A program made the translations under genes and the position numbers. Below, piece by piece: positions 17,573-27,120 of a DNA stretch of 64,000 nucleotides; position 1 is the first letter of the stretch, and each line of letters begins with the position of its first letter. The notes beneath the pieces are model-generated. The model saw only the letters and a list, made by a program, of their open reading frames with translations, did no database searches and had not been told where the DNA came from. Where the stretch lies: contig NZ_JABEDH010000001.1 of assembly GCF_029285175.1 (NCBI RefSeq), forward strand, positions 496,001 through 560,000, written 5' to 3'. Source of the stretch: Sulfitobacter sp. M05. GTDB taxonomy: Bacteria > Pseudomonadota > Alphaproteobacteria > Rhodobacterales > Rhodobacteraceae.

Positions 17573-18274
17573 ATGAGCAGCACAGACGGTTTTGTCGAAG
17601 AGGTAAACGAAGAGGTCCGTCGTGACCGTCTTTACGGCCTTTTGCGCCGTTATGGCTGGATCGCGGTTCTGGTGATTGTCGCGATTGTCGGCGGTGCGGC
17701 GTATTCTGAATACACCAAAGCGCAGGAACGCGCCCGGGCCGAACGGCTGGGGGATGCCATGTTAGGTGCCCTGTCTATGGATGATCGCGCTGAGCGGGTG
17801 TCGGCGTTGGAGGCCATCGAGGCATCCACTCCCACGTCCTCTGCGGTGCTGAGCATGATGAAAGCGACGGAACAAGTTGAGGCTGGCGATACCGCTGCGG
17901 CTGTCGAGACCCTGAACGCGCTGGCCATTGATGGCGCGGTGCCACAGATTTACCGCCAGATTGCAGCCTTCAAGGCGATAACCCTGCAAGGCAGGGATTT
18001 GCCGGTAGCTGAGCGCCGGCAAGCCTTTGAAGGCTTGGCGCAACCGGGCAACGTCCTGCGTTTGCTGGCCGAAGAGCAGCTGGCGCTGATCGACATTGAA
18101 ACCGGTGACACGGCGGCGGCAATTGCGGCCTATCAGGCCATTGTTGACGACGCCGAGGTGAGCGCGGACTTGCAACAACGCGCCCTACAGGTAATTGTGG
18201 CTCTGGGCGGCGAACCAGTGGTGCCAAATTCAGCGGATTTGAGCCAAAACGGTGGTGTCATTCAAGGCAACTAA
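17573..18274 (+). CDS. YfgM-like tetratricopeptide-repeat membrane protein
   Basis: A 233-residue protein with a short cytoplasmic N-terminus, one transmembrane segment (about residues 28-45, YGWIAVLVIVAIVGGAAYSEY) and a helical periplasmic region of degenerate TPR units. This matches the YfgM / TPR-like family, chaperone-like partners of the Sec translocon and of the BamB branch. ATG at 17573 gives the full conserved start. The next genes encode a BamB-like propeller lipoprotein and Der GTPase, the same order found around yfgM-bamB-der in many proteobacteria. It is divergent from the RND operon. Confidence 0.82.
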   Translation: MSSTDGFVEEVNEEVRRDRLYGLLRRYGWIAVLVIVAIVGGAAYSEYTKAQERARAERLGDAMLGALSMDDRAERVSALEAIEASTPTSSAVLSMMKATEQVEAGDTAAAVETLNALAIDGAVPQIYRQIAAFKAITLQGRDLPVAERRQAFEGLAQPGNVLRLLAEEQLALIDIETGDTAAAIAAYQAIVDDAEVSADLQQRALQVIVALGGEPVVPNSADLSQNGGVIQGN

Positions 18275-18341
18275 TCGACGACCTCAGCGGCGGCCAATGC
18301 CGGAGGTAAAAGAGCGAGTAAGAATTAAAGTGAGCAGGGCC

Positions 18342-19712
18342 ATGACAAATTCGACAGTGTTCGGGACGGTTTCGGGCAAAGCAAAACTCTGGGGATTGCC
18401 AGTGTTGGCGGCAACTCTGGCGCTTGGGGCCTGCAACGAACGCGAAGATTATCTGCCTGGCCCACGCGAGGATGTCAGTGCGGTATTGCAGAACCCTGAG
18501 CTTGTCGCTGCTGATGTTGATTTGGGCGCGCGAGAAAACACCAGCCGCCCGATTTCCTTGGGCGCAGCCAAAAGCAACGCCAGCTGGACCCACAGCACGG
18601 GCACCGCGAAATACCGAACATCCCACCCCGCGATGCGCAGTGCGCCGCAACTGGCGTGGTCTGCGGACATCGGAGACGGCGACAGCCGCCGTTATCGTAT
18701 CACGGCCGATCCTGTGGTGGATGCGGGACGTATTTTTACCTTGGATGCGGGGGCACAGGTTTCCGCCACTTCGGCCTCCGGGGCCACGCTGTGGACTCGT
18801 GATCTGACACCGGCAAGTGACAAGCAGGGGCAGGGATCAGGCGGTGGTCTGGCTGTGCAGGGGGATACCCTTTATGTTTCGATCGGATACGGTGTGCTGG
18901 CGGCGCTGGATGTGGAAACTGGCGGCGTGCGCTGGACGCAGGATCTTGATGCCTCCGGTTCGGGCGTGCCTACGGTCTATGGCGATCTGGTTTATCTTAC
19001 AGCGGGTGACGATACCGGATGGGCGCTGAACAAGACCGATGGCCGGATCGAATGGCAGACCAGCGGCAGCACCAGTATGAACAACGTGTTGGGCACACCC
19101 GCGCCGGTTTTGACCGACCAGCTGGCAATTTTTTCCTTTGGGTCTGGCGAACTTCAGGCGGTGTTCCGGCAAGGGGGATTGTCGCGCTGGACCTCTGCCG
19201 TATTGGGTAAACGCCCGGGGCGTGCGCTGTCTTCTATCTCTGACGTGACGTCAGGGCCTGTGATCTCTGGCGACCGCGTGTTCGTCGGCAACCAGTCGGG
19301 CCGTCTCTCTGCGCTGAACCTTGGCAGTGGCGAAAAAATCTGGACAGCCAGAGACGGTGCAATTGGGCCGGCCTGGCCAGCAGGCGACAGCATTTTTGTG
19401 ATCTCCGATCTGAACGAACTTTTGCGCCTTGATGCCTCTGACGGTAGCCGAATCTGGGGCACACCACTGCCCAACTTTACCAAATCGCGTCCGAAACGTC
19501 AGTCCAGCGTCTTTGCACATCATGGTCCTATTGTGGCGGGGGGGCGTGTGATTGTCGCCTCGAATGATGGCATGTTGCGCAGCTTTGATCCGGTCAACGG
19601 CGCACTGGCAGGCAGTGTTGAAATTCCCGGTGGGGCGACCACTGCGCCGGTGGTGGTAGCTGGGACGCTTTACGTGGTTTCGCGTAAAGGCCAATTGCTT
19701 GCTTTCCGTTGA
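18342..19712 (+). CDS. bamB: BamB-like PQQ-type beta-propeller lipoprotein
   Basis: A 456-residue lipoprotein. The signal sequence ends in a lipobox (LALGAC, Cys31), after which residues from about 110 form beta-propeller blades with the PQQ-repeat rhythm, for example LDVETGGVRWTQDL, LNLGSGEKIWTAR and LDASDGSRIWGTPL. BamB is a subunit of the outer-membrane beta-barrel assembly machine. ATG at 18342 directly precedes the signal peptide; upstream in-frame starts are possible but add basic hydrophilic residues in front of it. The neighbours, a YfgM-like gene and der, support the BamB assignment over other propeller proteins. Confidence 0.85.
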   Translation: MTNSTVFGTVSGKAKLWGLPVLAATLALGACNEREDYLPGPREDVSAVLQNPELVAADVDLGARENTSRPISLGAAKSNASWTHSTGTAKYRTSHPAMRSAPQLAWSADIGDGDSRRYRITADPVVDAGRIFTLDAGAQVSATSASGATLWTRDLTPASDKQGQGSGGGLAVQGDTLYVSIGYGVLAALDVETGGVRWTQDLDASGSGVPTVYGDLVYLTAGDDTGWALNKTDGRIEWQTSGSTSMNNVLGTPAPVLTDQLAIFSFGSGELQAVFRQGGLSRWTSAVLGKRPGRALSSISDVTSGPVISGDRVFVGNQSGRLSALNLGSGEKIWTARDGAIGPAWPAGDSIFVISDLNELLRLDASDGSRIWGTPLPNFTKSRPKRQSSVFAHHGPIVAGGRVIVASNDGMLRSFDPVNGALAGSVEIPGGATTAPVVVAGTLYVVSRKGQLLAFR

Positions 19713-19783
19713 GCGCGAAATGGTCTAAAGGCCAAGCTTGATCCGGCCCTGCGCGATGTATTTTGGGCCGATGGAGCTGTGAA

Positions 19784-21247
19784 ATGTCCTTTACCCTAGC
19801 CATCGTGGGCCGCCCGAATGTGGGCAAATCCACATTGTTCAACCGCCTTGTCGGCAAGCGCCTTGCCTTGGTCGACGACCAACCCGGTGTGACACGCGAT
19901 CTGCGCGAAGGTGCTGCGCGGCTGGCTGATCTGCGCTTTACCGTTATTGATACCGCTGGTCTGGAAGAGGTCACCGATGACAGTCTTCAGGGCCGGATGC
20001 GCCGTCTGACGGAACGGGCGGTCGACATGGCCGATGTTTGCCTGTTCATGGTGGACGCCCGTGTCGGCATCACGCCTTCGGATCTGGTGTTCGCGGATAT
20101 CCTGCGCAAACGCTCGGCAAATGTGATTCTCGCTGCCAACAAAGCGGAGGGCAAAGCGGGCGAAGCCGGCGCGCTTGAGGCCTATTCGCTGGGGCTGGGC
20201 GAGCCGATCAGCCTGTCCGCCGAACATGGCGAAGGTCTGAACGATCTTTATTCCATGTTGGTGCCGCTGGCGGATGCCCACGCCGAACGCGCAATCGAAG
20301 ACGCGCCGGAAACCGATGTGGACCTGAGCGAAGACGACGAAGACGATCCCGACGCGGTGCCAGTGCCCACCAATGCCAAGCCTTTGCAGGTCGCGGTTGT
20401 GGGCCGTCCGAATGCGGGCAAATCGACTTTGATCAACCAGATTCTGGGCGAAGACCGCCTGCTGACCGGCCCCGAGGCGGGAATCACCCGTGATGCAATT
20501 TCCCTGCGCAAGGAATGGAACGGCGTGCCGATGCGTATCTTTGATACCGCGGGTATGCGCAAAAAGGCCAAGGTACAGGAAAAGCTGGAAAAACTTAGCG
20601 TTTCCGACGGTCTGCGTGCGGTGAAATTCGCCGAGGTGGTTGTTGTTTTGCTGGATGCGGAAATCCCGTTTGAACAGCAGGATTTGCGGATTGCCGATCT
20701 GGCAGAACGCGAAGGTCGTGCGGTGATCATCGCGGTGAACAAATGGGACATCGAGGAAGACCGTCAGGCCAAATTGAAGGGGCTGAAGGAGAGTTTTGAG
20801 CGGCTGTTGCCACAGTTGCGCGGTGCGCCACTGATTACGGTCAGTGCCAAAACGGGCAGGGGGCTGGACCGTTTACACGAAGCGATCATGCGGGCCTATG
20901 AAACATGGAATCGCCGCGTGACCACGGCCCAGCTGAACCGCTGGCTTGCCGGTATGATGGAGGCGCACCCGCCGCCCGCACCGCAGGGCAAACGTATCAA
21001 GCTGCGTTATATGACGCAGGCCAAGACCCGTCCGCCGGGGTTCGTGGTGATGTGCAGCCATCCTGACAAGGTGCCGGAAAGCTACTCGCGCTATCTGGTC
21101 AATAACCTGCGGCTGGATTTCGATATGCCCGGCACGCCGATCCGGTTGTGGATGCGGGGGCAGAATGAGTCGAACCCCTATAAGGGGCGCAAGAAAGCAC
21201 CGCCAAGCAAGCTGCGCAAACATACGGACGGACGGCGCAAGGACTGA
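19784..21247 (+). CDS. der: Ribosome biogenesis GTPase Der
   Basis: A 487-residue double-GTPase that helps mature the 50S ribosomal subunit. The first G domain starts [18 protein letters not shown] with DTAGLEE and NKAE; an acidic linker rich in Asp and Glu follows; the second G domain starts near residue 205 with [15 protein letters not shown], then [10 protein letters not shown] and NKWD. The C-terminal KH-like domain ends with [15 protein letters not shown], characteristic of Der. ATG at 19784 begins two residues before the first conserved strand. It is the last of three co-directional genes and is followed by hairpins. Confidence 0.97.
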   Translation: MSFTLAIVGRPNVGKSTLFNRLVGKRLALVDDQPGVTRDLREGAARLADLRFTVIDTAGLEEVTDDSLQGRMRRLTERAVDMADVCLFMVDARVGITPSDLVFADILRKRSANVILAANKAEGKAGEAGALEAYSLGLGEPISLSAEHGEGLNDLYSMLVPLADAHAERAIEDAPETDVDLSEDDEDDPDAVPVPTNAKPLQVAVVGRPNAGKSTLINQILGEDRLLTGPEAGITRDAISLRKEWNGVPMRIFDTAGMRKKAKVQEKLEKLSVSDGLRAVKFAEVVVVLLDAEIPFEQQDLRIADLAEREGRAVIIAVNKWDIEEDRQAKLKGLKESFERLLPQLRGAPLITVSAKTGRGLDRLHEAIMRAYETWNRRVTTAQLNRWLAGMMEAHPPPAPQGKRIKLRYMTQAKTRPPGFVVMCSHPDKVPESYSRYLVNNLRLDFDMPGTPIRLWMRGQNESNPYKGRKKAPPSKLRKHTDGRRKD

Positions 21248-21254
21248 GGGGGAG

Positions 21255-21298
21255 CGGAAACTTTGAAAGTTTCCGACCGCTTTCTTACAAAGAAAGCG
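21255..21298. terminator. Double hairpin between convergent der and TspO-like genes
   Basis: Two adjacent inverted repeats: CGGAAACTTT with AAAGTTTCCG (21255-21275) and CGCTTTCTT with AAGAAAGCG (21278-21298). They lie between the stops of two convergent genes and could end transcription from both sides, although neither is followed by a long T-run. Confidence 0.55.
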
Positions 21299-21306
21299 AT
21301 CCGTTC

Positions 21307-22020
21307 CTACATCGCGCGAAAGGCCTTAAGCGTGGGCACCAGCAGGATCAGTGCGCCGCCGCCCGCCACATAGGCGACCAGTGGTGCGCTTTCCAAATTC
21401 TGCACCACCACGGCGACCAGCGCCCATATCACGGCAATGCCATAGGTAGGCGCGCGGGCCAGTGCGCTTTGCACAAAGCACCCGATGACAATAGCCAGAC
21501 CGACAAACACCAGTGCGGCCGCGGTCTGGTTCAATACTCCATAGCCCGCGGTCAAAAGCCCCAGCGATACGCAGGCCGCTGCGGAGAGCCACCCGGCATA
21601 AAGCCCCACCGGCCACGCCGCCCAAACCTGATCGTCAACCGGGGCAAGGAACAGGGCGGCCAGTGCCGCCAGCAACATTACCCAAATCAACACGCTGGCC
21701 CAGATCGGGCTGGCCACAGCCACGGCGAGCCACCCCACACCGACCAACAGCGAAATTGCCAAAGGTTTGCGCATATCATGCCATTGCCCGTCGCGGTGCG
21801 CCTGAAACAGGCCCCAACCGGTTCCGAGGATCAACCAGCCATAGATCAATCCCCAGATGGCAAAAGCATAGCCCGCGGGTTGTACCGGCGGGTTTTCTTG
21901 GGGCACCGGGAACTGGTTGGGATCAAATCCTGCAAAATCTTCGATCACAAAAGGAGAGGCCGCAAAGAGCAGGCTCAGCAAAAAGCAGCCAAGAGCGAAG
22001 GCAAAGCGGGCATTGGCCAT
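21307..22020 (-). CDS. Polytopic membrane protein, TspO/tryptophan-rich sensory protein-like
   Basis: A 237-residue very hydrophobic protein with about eight predicted transmembrane segments and short loops. The segment YAFAIWGLIYGWLILG, and the scattered Trp residues in helices, resemble the group called tryptophan-rich sensory proteins (distant TspO/MBR relatives). The length is greater than a classical five-helix TspO of about 160 residues. ATG at 22020 gives an N-terminal signal-anchor. The gene is between convergent der and the serS gene. The assignment is tentative; ligand and role are unknown. Confidence 0.6.
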   Translation of the reverse strand: MANARFAFALGCFLLSLLFAASPFVIEDFAGFDPNQFPVPQENPPVQPAGYAFAIWGLIYGWLILGTGWGLFQAHRDGQWHDMRKPLAISLLVGVGWLAVAVASPIWASVLIWVMLLAALAALFLAPVDDQVWAAWPVGLYAGWLSAAACVSLGLLTAGYGVLNQTAAALVFVGLAIVIGCFVQSALARAPTYGIAVIWALVAVVVQNLESAPLVAYVAGGGALILLVPTLKAFRAM

Positions 22021-22103
22021 GTCATGTCCTTTGGTTCAAAATCTGTGTTTCAACCTAGAACGTTAGAACAGGATTTCAAACCGCCGTGGCAGTGACCTAG
22101 AGT

Positions 22104-22202
22104 GTCCCGCCTTACATATGAAGCGCTTGTTCGTGATCTCTCCCTTTGGGCGAACGCGAAAAGCGGTATATGATGGCTCAGGCTGAAGGCGGGACGCTTT
22201 AG
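22104..22202 (-). repeat. Dispersed hairpin repeat A, copy at serS
   Basis: About 100 bases with a perfect 10-bp outer stem (GTCCCGCCTT at 22104-22113 with AAGGCGGGAC at 22186-22195) and an inner nested stem formed by CGCTT-GTTCG with CGAAC and AAGCG. The right 31 bases (22172-22202) match the other repeat A copies and include the serS TAA stop codon. It occupies the serS side of the gap to the next gene. Confidence 0.75.
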
Positions 22203-23491
22203 GCCAGTTTCCCCTCGGCGGTCAGTGTGGTCTTGCCCCCAAGATAAGGCGCAAGCACCGCCGGCAGCGTAACCGATCCATCCGCTTGCTGGCCATTCTC
22301 AAGCACTGCAATCAGACAGCGACCAACGGCCAGTCCGGACCCGTTCAACGTATGCACAAACTGCGGTTTGCCGCCATCCTTGGGCTTGAAGCGCGCATTC
22401 ATCCGGCGGGCCTGAAAATCGCCCGTTGTGGAAACCGATGAAATCTCGCGATAAGTATCTTGCCCGGGCACCCATGCTTCGATGTCGAAGGTGCGGCGCG
22501 CGCCAAATCCCATATCGCCGGTGCACAACAGAACAGTCCGGTAAGGAACGCCCAACCGCTCCAGAATATCCTCGGCGCAGCGCAGCATACGTTTTTGTTC
22601 ATCGTCGCTCTCCCCCGGCAGGGTGACGCTGACCATCTCGACCTTTTCGAACTGGTGCTGGCGCAACATGCCTGAGGTGTCGCGCCCCGCCGATCCAGCC
22701 TCAGAGCGGAAACACAGGGTATGCGCGGTATAGCGGCGGGGCAGGCTTGCCTCCTCGACCACATCCCCGGCGACGGTATAGGTCAGCGGCACTTCGGAGG
22801 TTGGCACCAGCCACATCCCTTCGGAAGTCTGATAGCTGTCCTCGCCGAATTTCGGCAGCTTGTCCGTGCCATACATCGCATCATCCCCGACCAGCACGGG
22901 CGGGTTCACTTCGGTCAGCCCGTTTTCATCCACATGGGTGTCGAGCATGAATTGCGACAAGGCTCGATGAATGCGCGCCACGGCACCGCTTAGCAAAACA
23001 AAGCGGCTGCCGGAAATCTTGGCGGCGGTTTCAAAATCCATCGAGGCGGCGACGCCTTTGATCTCGAAATGCTCAACCGGTTTGAAATCAAACGCTGGGA
23101 TGTCGCCCCATTTTTTCACCTCGGCATTGTCGTTTTCATCCGCACCCTGTGGCACATCTTCGGCAGGGTTGTTGGGGATACGGGCCAGCATGTCCGTCAG
23201 CTCGGCATCCAGTGCCTTGGCCTCGGCCTGCATCGCGGCGACTTCTTCTTTCTTTTCGCCGACCAGCGCACGCAGCCGTTCAAATTCGGCCTCATCGCCC
23301 TTGGCCTTGGCGGCCCCGACCAGCTTGGATGCTTTGTTTTGCTCGGCTTGGGCCGCCTCTGCCGCACCGATTTTTTCGCGCCGCGCCGTGTCGAGTTTCA
23401 GAATGGCGGCGGACATGGGCGCATCGCCGCGCCGCGCGAGGGCGGCGTCAAGAGCTTCGGGCGTGTCGCGGATGGCGCGGATGTCGTGCAT
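22199..23491 (-). CDS. serS: Seryl-tRNA synthetase
   Basis: A complete 430-residue class II seryl-tRNA synthetase, which charges tRNA-Ser (and tRNA-Sec) with serine. The N-terminal coiled-coil arm spans about residues 25-105 (rich in Ala, Glu, Lys). The catalytic domain has motif 2 [20 protein letters not shown] and motif 3 [18 protein letters not shown], and the characteristic [16 protein letters not shown]. Length and start ([22 protein letters not shown]) are normal. The stop codon lies inside dispersed repeat A, which could act as the transcript end. Confidence 0.97.
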   Translation of the reverse strand: MHDIRAIRDTPEALDAALARRGDAPMSAAILKLDTARREKIGAAEAAQAEQNKASKLVGAAKAKGDEAEFERLRALVGEKKEEVAAMQAEAKALDAELTDMLARIPNNPAEDVPQGADENDNAEVKKWGDIPAFDFKPVEHFEIKGVAASMDFETAAKISGSRFVLLSGAVARIHRALSQFMLDTHVDENGLTEVNPPVLVGDDAMYGTDKLPKFGEDSYQTSEGMWLVPTSEVPLTYTVAGDVVEEASLPRRYTAHTLCFRSEAGSAGRDTSGMLRQHQFEKVEMVSVTLPGESDDEQKRMLRCAEDILERLGVPYRTVLLCTGDMGFGARRTFDIEAWVPGQDTYREISSVSTTGDFQARRMNARFKPKDGGKPQFVHTLNGSGLAVGRCLIAVLENGQQADGSVTLPAVLAPYLGGKTTLTAEGKLA

Positions 23492-23563
23492 GGGTGCGGT
23501 CCTTGGATGTGAGTCGTATTGCTGCGCGTTATGCCGGATTGTGACGGGAAGGGGTAGAGCGGG

Positions 23564-24994
23564 TTATCGTGGGTTGTCGGGATGAAACCCGCCTGCGCGT
23601 TGCCAGTCATGCCAAGCTTCCTCAAATTCGATCCAAACCATGTCAGATTCGGGCCAATGATCCGGGTAATCTGCGCCGTCGGGCAGGGTTACCGAGCGGT
23701 CGCCGAACATAACATTCAGATGTTCAGTGATTTGTGGGGTTTTGCTAAGATTAACGTCCTTCAGCGCCGCCCAGTCAAGTGCGGCGGCGCTGAAGGACGT
23801 TTCGCTGTCAAACTCCGCCCAGCGGAAGTCTGCCCCCTGCAACTGTGCCCAGCTAAGGTCTGCCCCCTGCAACTTCGTCCCGCTGAGGTGTGCCCCCTGC
23901 AACTTCGTCCCGAGGAAGTGTGCCCCCTGCAACTGCGCCTCGACGAGGTTTGCTCCCTGCAACTGCGCCCCGCTGAGGTATGCCCCCTGCAACTTCGTCC
24001 CGAGGAGGTGTGCCCCCTGCAACTGCGTCCGGCTGAGGTGTGCCCCTTGCAACTGCGCCCCGCTGAGGTCTGCCCCCTGCAACTGCGCCCAGCTGAGGCT
24101 TGCGCCCTGCAACTGCGCCTCGCTGAGGTTTGCCTGTTGCAAGAACAGACGGGACAGCTTGAACCCCTGCATGTTGATCCCTTGCAAATCGGGCAGGCGT
24201 TGCTCGCCTTTTGCCCAATCGGGGCGGGGCAGGCGGCTTAACACCTGAACCGCGTTTTCCATGTCTGATCGTTTGGCAGTTAACCGACTGGCCCAGGTTG
24301 CCAAAGCTCTAGGCGTGGCATCTTCTGGCACTGGTTCAGCAGGGAATTCGCGGGTCAGTTCGCGCAGATAGACGGTCAACAACCGGTCTACCCGCGGGCG
24401 CAGATCTTTGTTCTCTTCCACCAGCCCCAACAAGCGGTCGATGGCCCCGTTGCGGCGGGTGATGTCGTCCTGCCAGCCATTGCTGGCGGTATCACCATCC
24501 CATCTGGTGATCTGGCGCTGCGCGTGCAGATCGGCAACGGAGATGTCCATTTTGTTATTCGTCAGCGCTTCATAGGCGGTTTCGACTTGGGTATTGGTTA
24601 GATTGAGGCGCATCAAAGTGAAGGGCAATGCAACAACCGCGCCCAAAACGGCGGTCAGGGAGGCGAGTTTCAGAACCGAGAAACGCCACGACCAGATTTG
24701 ATCGGCTTGCCCTTCGCTTGGAATGAGGGAGACGATAATGTCGATGACCGTCCAGACCAATCCACCAAACAGCAGCAAAAACAGGATTCCCCAGAAAGAT
24801 GCCGCGACCCAAAACCAGAAGACGCTGAACCCGTCACCGCCGAGTTTGGATTGCAATTCACTGGGGCTAAGCCCTTCACATGTCCGCTGGGCAAACAGGA
24901 TCACCAACATCGCAAGGATAATGGTTGTTACCGGTGCCAAGGGGTGCGCGAAGTATTCCGACAAGTATTGTTCCAAACGACATCTTCCAACCAC
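23564..24994 (-). CDS. Membrane pentapeptide-repeat protein
   Basis: A 476-residue protein. The N-terminal third has three hydrophobic segments (about residues 20-35, 58-88 and 107-130), followed by a helical region, then pentapeptide repeats A(D/N/H)LxxxQLQG at about residues 280-400, which form a right-handed four-sided beta helix. The C-terminus is acidic (DDYPDHWPESD-like composition with several Trp). The only good upstream start is GTG at 24994, with a weak ribosome site, so the start is uncertain. Ten repeat units are exact 30-base multiples at the DNA level. Function unknown; related modules serve in adhesion, signalling or as scaffolds. Confidence 0.78.
   Translation of the reverse strand: MVGRCRLEQYLSEYFAHPLAPVTTIILAMLVILFAQRTCEGLSPSELQSKLGGDGFSVFWFWVAASFWGILFLLLFGGLVWTVIDIIVSLIPSEGQADQIWSWRFSVLKLASLTAVLGAVVALPFTLMRLNLTNTQVETAYEALTNNKMDISVADLHAQRQITRWDGDTASNGWQDDITRRNGAIDRLLGLVEENKDLRPRVDRLLTVYLRELTREFPAEPVPEDATPRALATWASRLTAKRSDMENAVQVLSRLPRPDWAKGEQRLPDLQGINMQGFKLSRLFLQQANLSEAQLQGASLSWAQLQGADLSGAQLQGAHLSRTQLQGAHLLGTKLQGAYLSGAQLQGANLVEAQLQGAHFLGTKLQGAHLSGTKLQGADLSWAQLQGADFRWAEFDSETSFSAAALDWAALKDVNLSKTPQITEHLNVMFGDRSVTLPDGADYPDHWPESDMVWIEFEEAWHDWQRAGGFHPDNPR
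23831..24130 (-). repeat. Tandem 30-bp repeats inside the pentapeptide gene, ten units
   Basis: Ten consecutive units with a constant 30-base period, each containing a TGCCCCCTGCAAC-like core with few changes (for example TGCTCCCTGC, TGCCCCTTGC, TGCGCCCTGC), followed by a degenerate eleventh from 24131. On the coding strand each unit gives two pentapeptides. DNA identity is much higher than protein function needs, pointing to recent expansion or homogenisation. Confidence 0.9.
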
Positions 24995-25143
24995 AACTTA
25001 TCCGAGATTACCTGTTGGTCTGAAACTGTCCACCCAAATCCCCCCTTTGCACCTTGCGTCCCCCTGCGCCCGTGCATAGGTTCTGCCAAACTTCAACGGG
25101 CAGCAGATGCGGGCCCTTTCTGACTCACAAAAGGACCCAAGCC

Positions 25144-25422
25144 ATGGCCGGTATTGAGCAATTCATCCCCCTTATTCTGATCTTTGCGATCATGTATTTT
25201 CTGTTGATCCGCCCGCAGCAAAAGAAGGTCAAAGAACACGCCGCCATGGTCAAAGCTCTGCGGCGCGGTGATCAGGTCGTGACCCAGGGCGGGATCATCG
25301 GCAAGGTGGTCAAGGTCAAGGATGACGGCGAACTTGAGGTCGAAGTGGCCGATGGTGTCAAAATTCGCGTGATCCAGTCGACCATCGCAACGGTTATGTC
25401 CAAGACCGAACCTGCGAAGTAA
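25144..25422 (+). CDS. yajC: Preprotein translocase subunit YajC
   Basis: A 92-residue single-pass membrane protein of the SecDF-YajC complex, which assists SecYEG-dependent export. The N-terminal membrane segment (FIPLILIFAIMYFLLIRPQQKK) ending in RPQQKK is the family hallmark, followed by GDQVVTQGGIIGKV and the cytoplasmic beta domain. ATG at 25144 begins at the conserved start; the frame extends upstream but overlaps no conserved sequence. secD follows 45 bases later and secF after that. Confidence 0.96.
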   Translation: MAGIEQFIPLILIFAIMYFLLIRPQQKKVKEHAAMVKALRRGDQVVTQGGIIGKVVKVKDDGELEVEVADGVKIRVIQSTIATVMSKTEPAK

Positions 25423-25467
25423 TTCACGTCACACGCGAAAACCGCCAGCCTGAGAGAGGGCGCTGAT

Positions 25468-27117
25468 ATGCTTCAGATTGATCTGTGGAAACGGATTTTG
25501 ATCGCGCTGACCTGTGCGCTTGGTGTTTGGCTGGCCTTGCCGAATGCGTTTTACGGGCCTGTTGAACAGCACAATGACGCGGTTGCCGCGATTGAATTGT
25601 CAGGCAGTACCGAAACGCTTGAGGCGCAAAAGGCGCTTTGGCCGGATTGGATGCCGTCGCAGCTGGTCAATTTGGGGTTGGACCTGCGCGGCGGGGCGCA
25701 TCTGCTGGCGGAGGTCAAGGTCGAGGATGTCTATGCCAACCGCATGGCCGCGCAATGGCCAGAGGTACGCGATGCCCTGCGTGATTTGACGCCGGTACGC
25801 CGCCAACAATCCCCGGATGACGAACTGCGCGTGCGTCTGAATGACCCAAGCAAAATGGCCGAGGCGATGGAAATCGTGCGCGGTCTGGCGCGGCCTGTGC
25901 CGACGTTGACCGGGGCGGGATCAACCGACATCAGTGTGCGCGGCGAAGACGGCATGATCATTGTCACCCTGTCGGAGGCTGAAAAACAGGCCACCGACGA
26001 GCGCACAATGCAGCAATCGCTGGAAATCATTCGCCGCCGGATTGACGAGGTGGGCACACGCGAGCCGACGATCCAGCGGCAGGGCGCGGATCGTATCCTT
26101 ATTCAGGTGCCCGGCATTGGGTCTGCGGCGGAACTGAAAGAGATCATTGGCACCACTGCGCAGTTGACCTTCAGCCCGGTTGTCAGCCGCGGATCAGACG
26201 CCAATGCCAACCCCGGTATCGGCAACAAGTTGATCCCTTCTGTGGATGAACCGGGGGCGTTTTACGTTGTCGAATCCGCGCCGGTTGTGACCGGTGAGGA
26301 ACTGGTGGATGCGCAGCCCAGCTTTGACCAGAACGGGCGGCCTGCGGTGTCGTTCCGCTTTAACACTTCCGGTGCGCGCAAATTCGGTGATTACACCGCC
26401 GCCAATATTGGTTCGCCTTTTGCGATTGTACTGGATGACGAGGTGATCAGCGCCCCGACCATCCAAAGCCATATCCCCGGCGGCTCTGGCATCATTACTG
26501 GCAACTTCGATGTTGAAACCTCGACTAACCTCGCAATCTTGCTGCGGGCCGGCGCATTGCCTGCCGGGCTTGAGTTCCTAGAGGAACGCACCATCGGTCC
26601 TGAGCTGGGGCAGGACAGCATTGATGCCGGCAAGGTGGCCACGGTTGTTGCCTTTGTCGCTGTGCTGTTTTTCATGTTTGTCAGCTATGGCTTGTTCGGT
26701 GTCTTTGCCAATATCGCGCTGATCATCAACGTTGCGATGATCTTTGGCCTGCTGAGCCTTGTGGGTGCCACGCTGACCCTGCCGGGTATTGCAGGGATCG
26801 TCTTGACCGTCGGCATGGCGGTGGATGCCAACGTGCTGATTTTCGAACGTATCCGCGAGGAACTGAAAACGGCAAAAGGCCCGGCACGGGCGATTTCGCT
26901 GGGGTATGAAAAAGCGCTGAGCGCGATCATCGACGCCAATATCACCACGCTGATTACCGCCGTTATCCTGTTTGTTATGGGGTCTGGCCCTGTGCGCGGC
27001 TTTGCGATCACACTGGGGTTCGGCATCGTGACATCCGTGTTCACGGCAATCTTTGTCACCCGCCTGATGGTGGTCATCTGGTTTGAACGGGCACGTCCCA
27101 AAACGATTGAGGTCTAA
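25468..27117 (+). CDS. secD: Protein translocase subunit SecD
   Basis: A 549-residue inner-membrane protein that, with SecF and YajC, uses the proton gradient to pull exported proteins into the periplasm. It has an N-terminal membrane segment (about 8-28), the large periplasmic P1 region with LGLDLRGGAHLLAEV and IRRRIDEVGTREPTIQRQG, and five C-terminal membrane helices beginning near residue 390, including GMAVDANVLIFERIREE. This length fits alphaproteobacterial SecD. It is three bases upstream of secF, so the pair is surely co-transcribed. Confidence 0.97.
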   Translation: MLQIDLWKRILIALTCALGVWLALPNAFYGPVEQHNDAVAAIELSGSTETLEAQKALWPDWMPSQLVNLGLDLRGGAHLLAEVKVEDVYANRMAAQWPEVRDALRDLTPVRRQQSPDDELRVRLNDPSKMAEAMEIVRGLARPVPTLTGAGSTDISVRGEDGMIIVTLSEAEKQATDERTMQQSLEIIRRRIDEVGTREPTIQRQGADRILIQVPGIGSAAELKEIIGTTAQLTFSPVVSRGSDANANPGIGNKLIPSVDEPGAFYVVESAPVVTGEELVDAQPSFDQNGRPAVSFRFNTSGARKFGDYTAANIGSPFAIVLDDEVISAPTIQSHIPGGSGIITGNFDVETSTNLAILLRAGALPAGLEFLEERTIGPELGQDSIDAGKVATVVAFVAVLFFMFVSYGLFGVFANIALIINVAMIFGLLSLVGATLTLPGIAGIVLTVGMAVDANVLIFERIREELKTAKGPARAISLGYEKALSAIIDANITTLITAVILFVMGSGPVRGFAITLGFGIVTSVFTAIFVTRLMVVIWFERARPKTIEV

Positions 27118-27120
27118 GCC

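Noticed and set aside
23831..24130. CRISPR-like array
   Set aside because: The 30-bp units are contiguous with no spacers, in frame, and encode pentapeptide repeats.
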